Of a stretch of DNA of 64,000 nt, positions 60,115-64,000 are shown piece by piece. The DNA is from Pantoea vagans. Its GTDB lineage: Bacteria > Pseudomonadota > Gammaproteobacteria > Enterobacterales > Enterobacteriaceae. The position numbers were made by a program, and so were the translations under genes. Location: contig NZ_CP038853.1 in NCBI RefSeq assembly GCF_004792415.1, forward strand, positions 620,001-684,000, written 5' to 3'. Every line of letters begins with the position of its first letter. Position 1 is the first letter of the stretch. Below the pieces are notes generated by a model. That model was not told the DNA's origin, did not search any database, and saw only the letters and a list, made by a program, of their open reading frames with translations.

Positions 60115-61088
60115 AAAGACAAATCGACCACCACGCTGTCGCTGTAGTTACCGGCAGGCGGCGTGTTCTGCGTGGTCAGGATGCGCGCGGTGTAGTTAAA
60201 GCCGCGCGTCAGTCCATCCGTGGATACCGCCGTCGAGGTGGTACTGCTCCAGCGCTCCGTACCTGCCGGGCCCCAGCGATTGCTGGTGGTACTCTTATAA
60301 ATCTCATAGCTCAGCCGATTCGTCCCGCTCGCCATATTCCTGACGCTGCTCACCGCATAGCTGCCATTGCTCAGTCCGACGGTATAGGTGCTGCCTTTAC
60401 TGCACAATACGTTGATGGTCTGCGAGACGGTGGAAAAGCTGCCCACCAGCGGCGCGCTGCCAAAGCTGATATTGGGTGAGGTAATCGTCGTGCAGTCATT
60501 GGTCAGGATAGCGGTGATGTTAATCGGGATCACGCCGCTGCCGGTCTGCTCACTTAAGCAGAGATTTCCCACGCCGACGCTGGTGCAGATGCGATAGGTC
60601 ACCGCCATGTTCAGCGTCACCTGATAGGTGCCGGCGGCGACGACCTGACCGGGAACGGTGCGCAGATAGACCGGAATGGCAAAGTTGAGGCTGCCCAGCA
60701 AACCCGCCAGGTTAATCAGAGTCTGCGATCCATAGACAAATGGCGTGCCACCGATGGTCAGTTCGGTGGCGCAGGCACTGTCAGTGCAGAGTTGCACCGG
60801 CACATTATCGCTGCCGGTGTCACCGCTACGCTTGAGGATGCCGCGCGTGCCGCTGACAGTGGTTGCGCCGGTCAGCTGAAAGGTTATCTGGTTATTGCCG
60901 AGCAGCGACAGCGACGAGCCGGAGCCACAGTTGACGTTGGCGTTGGTGGTGACCGAACTGACGGTGGTATTCGCCACAAAGGTGGTGACCGAACCAAAGC
61001 TTGCTGTGGAGGCGGGCAGGGTACAGGCGGCGTAGCTCAGTGACGGCAGTAGCAGCAACAGGCCAGCCAGTAACAGCGATCTCATCAT
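60111..61088 (-). CDS. Two-domain spore-coat-U (SCPU) protein, CsuE-type pilus tip adhesin
   Basis: The 325-residue protein has a signal peptide (residues 1-20, ending LSYA) and two SCPU domains: about 22-170 (CTLPASTASFGSVTT) and about 190-325 (CTTITSPNISFGSAPLVGSF). The C-terminal strand GNYSDSVVVDLSF is the classic donor-strand end. Two-domain proteins of this kind (CsuE, about 340 residues) cap archaic Csu-type pili in Acinetobacter. The usher stop overlaps its ATG by four bases. Function here is inferred from the operon. Confidence 0.85.
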   Translation of the reverse strand: MMRSLLLAGLLLLLPSLSYAACTLPASTASFGSVTTFVANTTVSSVTTNANVNCGSGSSLSLLGNNQITFQLTGATTVSGTRGILKRSGDTGSDNVPVQLCTDSACATELTIGGTPFVYGSQTLINLAGLLGSLNFAIPVYLRTVPGQVVAAGTYQVTLNMAVTYRICTSVGVGNLCLSEQTGSGVIPINITAILTNDCTTITSPNISFGSAPLVGSFSTVSQTINVLCSKGSTYTVGLSNGSYAVSSVRNMASGTNRLSYEIYKSTTSNRWGPAGTERWSSTTSTAVSTDGLTRGFNYTARILTTQNTPPAGNYSDSVVVDLSF

Positions 61089-63532
61089 AGTGGATTTCCG
61101 GACGTAAAAGGTTCAGCAGGCGCGGCGGCGCTGCCTGCAACAGGAGCCGGTAGCGCGCAGGTCAGAGGGCCATAGGTTTTCAGCGCCTGCGGCTGACCGC
61201 TGGCGATATGCAATTCGGTTTCGCAGCGGCGACCATCTGGCGTCACTACCTCGATCGGATTGCTGGCGGTAAGATCTTCCATCCAGACGATGCCATCCCA
61301 GCCGACATATCCGGTGGGATGGTCAGGCCGCTGCACCAGGCTTGAGACCGGCAGCGGCTGGCCCTGCGCATCAACCAGGATCACGCTGGCGGCGCGCAGT
61401 TTTTCCACCGGGAAGTTGAGCAGGTAGCCGCTCTGGCGTTTCACCGCGAAGCGCTGCTCAACCCGCGGCGTGGTCATATCGGCGGGCAGGTCGAGGGTGT
61501 CGATATCATATTTGGCCGGATAGTAGCTGCTGATGGCGGGCACCAGCAGATAGCCCTGTTGATTGGTGCGTCCCATCGACTGATTTTCGTAGCGCACGTT
61601 CACGTCGGGATAGCTTGTTTTCACCAGCACAAAGGCGTCGTTGATGGCGTTAGCGGCAAAAACGCTGTTATCCATTAATACCAGCGCACCGGAGAGATCG
61701 GCCCATTGCGTGAGGTTGTCATCATCGCCATAAAAACCGCCGGAGGTATCAATCTGGTTATTGCGATAGCGCAGACTGCCCTGACGATAATCGCCGCTGT
61801 CACCGCTCTGATTCGCCCAGGAGGCATCCCAGGCGAACCCGCCGTCGCTGGGCATGGCGCTGGAGGCGTAGATACGCTGGCTGTCGCGACCGCGCTGATC
61901 GCGTTCGGTGCTGATGGCCGCGCTGCCCTGTTCACCAAACGGGATCACTAGCGAGATGGCACCGGTCCAGCTCTTCTCCTGCTGATCGCGGCTGGCAGAG
62001 ACATAGAGGCTGCTGTTACCCCACAGGTTTTTACTCCATGAGAGGTTCCACAGGCGGGTGCGGTCGCCCTGGCCGTCGGTGATATCGATGAAAGCGGCAC
62101 CGACGCTGCCAAACTGGTTCAGCGAGACGCTGGCGCTGTACTGCGCACTGCGGCGCGACAGCGCGTAACGGCTATCCGCCTGGCTCCCGGCTCGGCTGCC
62201 AACCAGCGCCAGATTGCCGAAGTCGCTGCTGCGCTGGGTCTGCTGCGTGCCGATGTTGAACCAGCTATTATTGTACTGATAACCCCAGCTGTATTGCCTG
62301 CCGCTCTCGCCCTCAAGCTGACTCTGCGCCACCGCGCCGTTGACCACGCCCCAGCTGCCGACGCGTAACTGACCGCCCAGCCCGCCCATCGCCAGGCTTT
62401 CGCTGCCTTCAGCGTGACTCTCCAGCGTCAGCCAGTCGGTCATGCCGTATCGGTAAGAACCGCTGGCGGCGGCCTGCCCATAATCGAAGTTTTTTATGCC
62501 GTAGTTCTCGCGGATCGCGCCAGCGGAAAAGGCATAATCCGACAGGCCCGACTTCAGCAGATTACTGGAGACGTAAAACGGCATGGTGGTAGTGACGCGA
62601 CGGCCCACCGCATCGGTGGTGGTGATCACCGCGTCACCCGCGCCATTAACAAACGGCACATTGGTCATCGACCAGGGGCCTGGCTGCACGTTTTCCTGGC
62701 TGGAACGATAGCCGTTGATAAAGAGATCGACGGTGGAGGGAACGGCTGCCTGGCCGGAAAAAGCGGGCAGCGGATAGGTTACCAGATCGGGACGGACGCT
62801 GAAGTCGCGGCCGACGCGGATGCCGCCAAGCCGCACGCTGCTGCTCCACGCCAGCGAGTCGGTGACCAGATCCCCAACCCGCCAGCTTACCGCCGTGTTC
62901 TCATCTTCATTGCTCCACCAGCTATCGTAGCGGATATAGCCATCGTTCTGATAAGTCTTGCTGCCCTCCAGCTGTTGCTGCCAGACACCGTTAGTGGAGA
63001 CGTGTCCGGTATCACCAAACATCCGTAGTTCATATCCGGCGGCAAGGCGGGTGCCGCTGTTATCGGTGCGGCTGGCATAAAGATCGTAGTTAATCAGCGC
63101 ACCGCTGCTGGTGCGGCCTGGATAACGCGGTCCGTTCTTTGCCTCCCCAATGACCTGACCGGGCAGCCAGTCAGGCGGCACGGTCAGCAGCAGGCGCTGC
63201 CGCGCAGCGTCATACTCCACGCTGATGGATGGCAGGCTGCTGACATCAACCTCTGGCTGCTGGCCCAGCTTAGCCGGTGGCAGACCGGCACGCTGCAGAT
63301 CGCCGCTGCGCAGCCAGAAATGACCGTCGCGCTGCTCCACCGCCACAATGTTGCCGTTCGCCTGCTGGTTAATCACCAGCTCCAGCATATAACGCTGACC
63401 GCTGCCGGTGCTCTGCAGGCTGGGCGGCGGGGGCAGGGATGAGTAAGTCTCCGCCAGCACAGGATCCGGCGTAAGCGCGTAAATCACGCTGGCCACCGCC
63501 AGCGCGCAGGGATGCAGGGAAAAGGGTCTCAT
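61085..63532 (-). CDS. Outer-membrane usher, Csu-type (archaic) chaperone-usher pilus
   Basis: This 815-residue usher has a signal peptide (ending VLA), an N-terminal chaperone-binding domain, a 24-strand barrel (segments such as SYRYGMTDWLTLESHAEGSE and YQYNNSWFNIGTQQTQRSSDF), and a C-terminal domain ending near residue 800. It pairs with the SCPU tip protein downstream and the chaperone upstream, so it secretes a pilus rather than a two-partner toxin. It lies seven bases past the chaperone stop and overlaps the tip gene. Confidence 0.9.
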   Translation of the reverse strand: MRPFSLHPCALAVASVIYALTPDPVLAETYSSLPPPPSLQSTGSGQRYMLELVINQQANGNIVAVEQRDGHFWLRSGDLQRAGLPPAKLGQQPEVDVSSLPSISVEYDAARQRLLLTVPPDWLPGQVIGEAKNGPRYPGRTSSGALINYDLYASRTDNSGTRLAAGYELRMFGDTGHVSTNGVWQQQLEGSKTYQNDGYIRYDSWWSNEDENTAVSWRVGDLVTDSLAWSSSVRLGGIRVGRDFSVRPDLVTYPLPAFSGQAAVPSTVDLFINGYRSSQENVQPGPWSMTNVPFVNGAGDAVITTTDAVGRRVTTTMPFYVSSNLLKSGLSDYAFSAGAIRENYGIKNFDYGQAAASGSYRYGMTDWLTLESHAEGSESLAMGGLGGQLRVGSWGVVNGAVAQSQLEGESGRQYSWGYQYNNSWFNIGTQQTQRSSDFGNLALVGSRAGSQADSRYALSRRSAQYSASVSLNQFGSVGAAFIDITDGQGDRTRLWNLSWSKNLWGNSSLYVSASRDQQEKSWTGAISLVIPFGEQGSAAISTERDQRGRDSQRIYASSAMPSDGGFAWDASWANQSGDSGDYRQGSLRYRNNQIDTSGGFYGDDDNLTQWADLSGALVLMDNSVFAANAINDAFVLVKTSYPDVNVRYENQSMGRTNQQGYLLVPAISSYYPAKYDIDTLDLPADMTTPRVEQRFAVKRQSGYLLNFPVEKLRAASVILVDAQGQPLPVSSLVQRPDHPTGYVGWDGIVWMEDLTASNPIEVVTPDGRRCETELHIASGQPQALKTYGPLTCALPAPVAGSAAAPAEPFTSGNPL

Positions 63533-63539
63533 TCAGCGC

Positions 63540-64000
63540 TTACTTCTGAGCAGCGCTGCGCCACTGGCTTTTGTTCACGTCAGCGGTAAGTTCGCCGCTG
63601 ACCTGCGAGGTGAGCGGCCAGCGATGCGTGCTGTCTGCCAGCACATAGCCGTATAAGCCTTCGCCCAGTTTGCGACCACCAATCGCCACATTGCTGAGCC
63701 GGGCGTGGCCGTTACCGCTGTTGGTCAGCTGAAGCCAGCGCTTGCCGCCCTCGCTGATCTGTTGCCAGCGCAGAGCAGGGCGGGCGCTGTCGGTGGAGAG
63801 CCCGGTACCATACACAAACAGCGGCACCGAATAGCGCATCTGAAAGGTCAGCCCGGCCTGATTCTCGCCAGGATTGTTCGGCGTCGGGATCTCATCCAGC
63901 ACCACCCGATAGGCCAGCTCTTTACCGGCCGCCGGGGGCGTCTGTTTAATCAGCCTGACCAGCTGTTTCTGGCCCGGCTCCATCCGCACCATCGGCGGGC
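63540..64000 (-). CDS. Periplasmic pilus chaperone, Csu-type, 5'-truncated
   Basis: Only the C-terminal 152 codons are in the window; the frame stays open to the last base. The sequence PPMVRMEPGQKQLVRL matches the G1-strand region of FGS-type pilus chaperones, followed by LAYRVVLDEIPTP with the conserved strand, and a C-terminal Ig domain (LQLTNSGNGHARLSNVAIGG). It is the gene upstream of the usher, as expected in the csu order. Genes for the pilin subunits would lie beyond 64,000. Confidence 0.88.
   Translation of the reverse strand, partial: PPMVRMEPGQKQLVRLIKQTPPAAGKELAYRVVLDEIPTPNNPGENQAGLTFQMRYSVPLFVYGTGLSTDSARPALRWQQISEGGKRWLQLTNSGNGHARLSNVAIGGRKLGEGLYGYVLADSTHRWPLTSQVSGELTADVNKSQWRSAAQK

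Overview
The window is a 64 kb piece of a gamma-proteobacterial chromosome of the order Enterobacterales. Gene content and order match the E. coli core stretch rlmG-fadH, then ileX-mug-rpoD-dnaG-rpsU-tsaD-plsY-folB-uppP-cca-ygiM-ygiF-glnE-hldE-ubiK-ribB-ygiD-ygiCB-tolC-nudF-yqiB-cpdA-yqiA-parE-ygiN-mdaB-parC-plsC-ftsP-dkgA-yqhC-yghB-metC-exbBD. Moderately high GC, a periplasmic PheC-type cyclohexadienyl dehydratase (known from Erwinia herbicola) and a Csu-type pilus point to Erwiniaceae, most likely Pantoea. This placement is inference from recalled families and synteny; no database was searched. Almost everything is ordinary chromosome; I see no prophage, IS element, integron or CRISPR array.

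Layout. 1-5.3 kb: 3' part of rlmG, convergent fadH with a FadR operator, a laccase-domain (YfiH-like) protein, and an e(P4)-type lipoprotein phosphatase. 5.3-7.5 kb: a carbonic anhydrase/SulP transporter operon behind an AT-rich leader. 7.7-13 kb: a diguanylate cyclase, ddlA, a HipA/YjjJ-type kinase, a small secreted tandem-repeat protein and tRNA-Ile2 (ileX). 13-15 kb: an SDR oxidoreductase divergent from a TetR regulator, which overlaps mug. 15-19.5 kb: the macromolecular synthesis operon rpsU-dnaG-rpoD. 19.7-31.5 kb: tsaD, plsY, folB, uppP, cca, ygiM, ygiF-glnE-hldE and ubiK. 31.6-41.7 kb: FMN riboswitch-ribB, ygiD, tolC-ygiB-ygiC with a mar/sox/rob box, and nudF-yqiB-cpdA-yqiA-parE. 41.8-49.8 kb: a LysR regulator, ygiN, mdaB, pheC, parC, plsC and ftsP. 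49.8-58.6 kb: dkgA, yqhC, yghB, metC, a TRAP transporter (dctPQM) inserted between metC and exbB, then Fur-controlled exbBD. 58.8-64 kb: a CitA-like citrate/H+ symporter and the tip adhesin, usher and truncated chaperone genes of a Csu-type pilus.

The most unusual signal not explained by known genes is a family of three long imperfect palindromes of about 200-270 bp (20,708-20,920; 42,764-43,035; 53,991-54,187). All three lie just past the 3' end of a gene, and one marks the edge of the inserted TRAP cassette. Other points worth checking are the triple TetR-like operator, the direct repeats at the start of the HipA-like gene, the duplicated Cys-pair secreted protein, a CRP site plus hairpin leader before uppP, and a dyad inside the spacer of the rpsU promoter.
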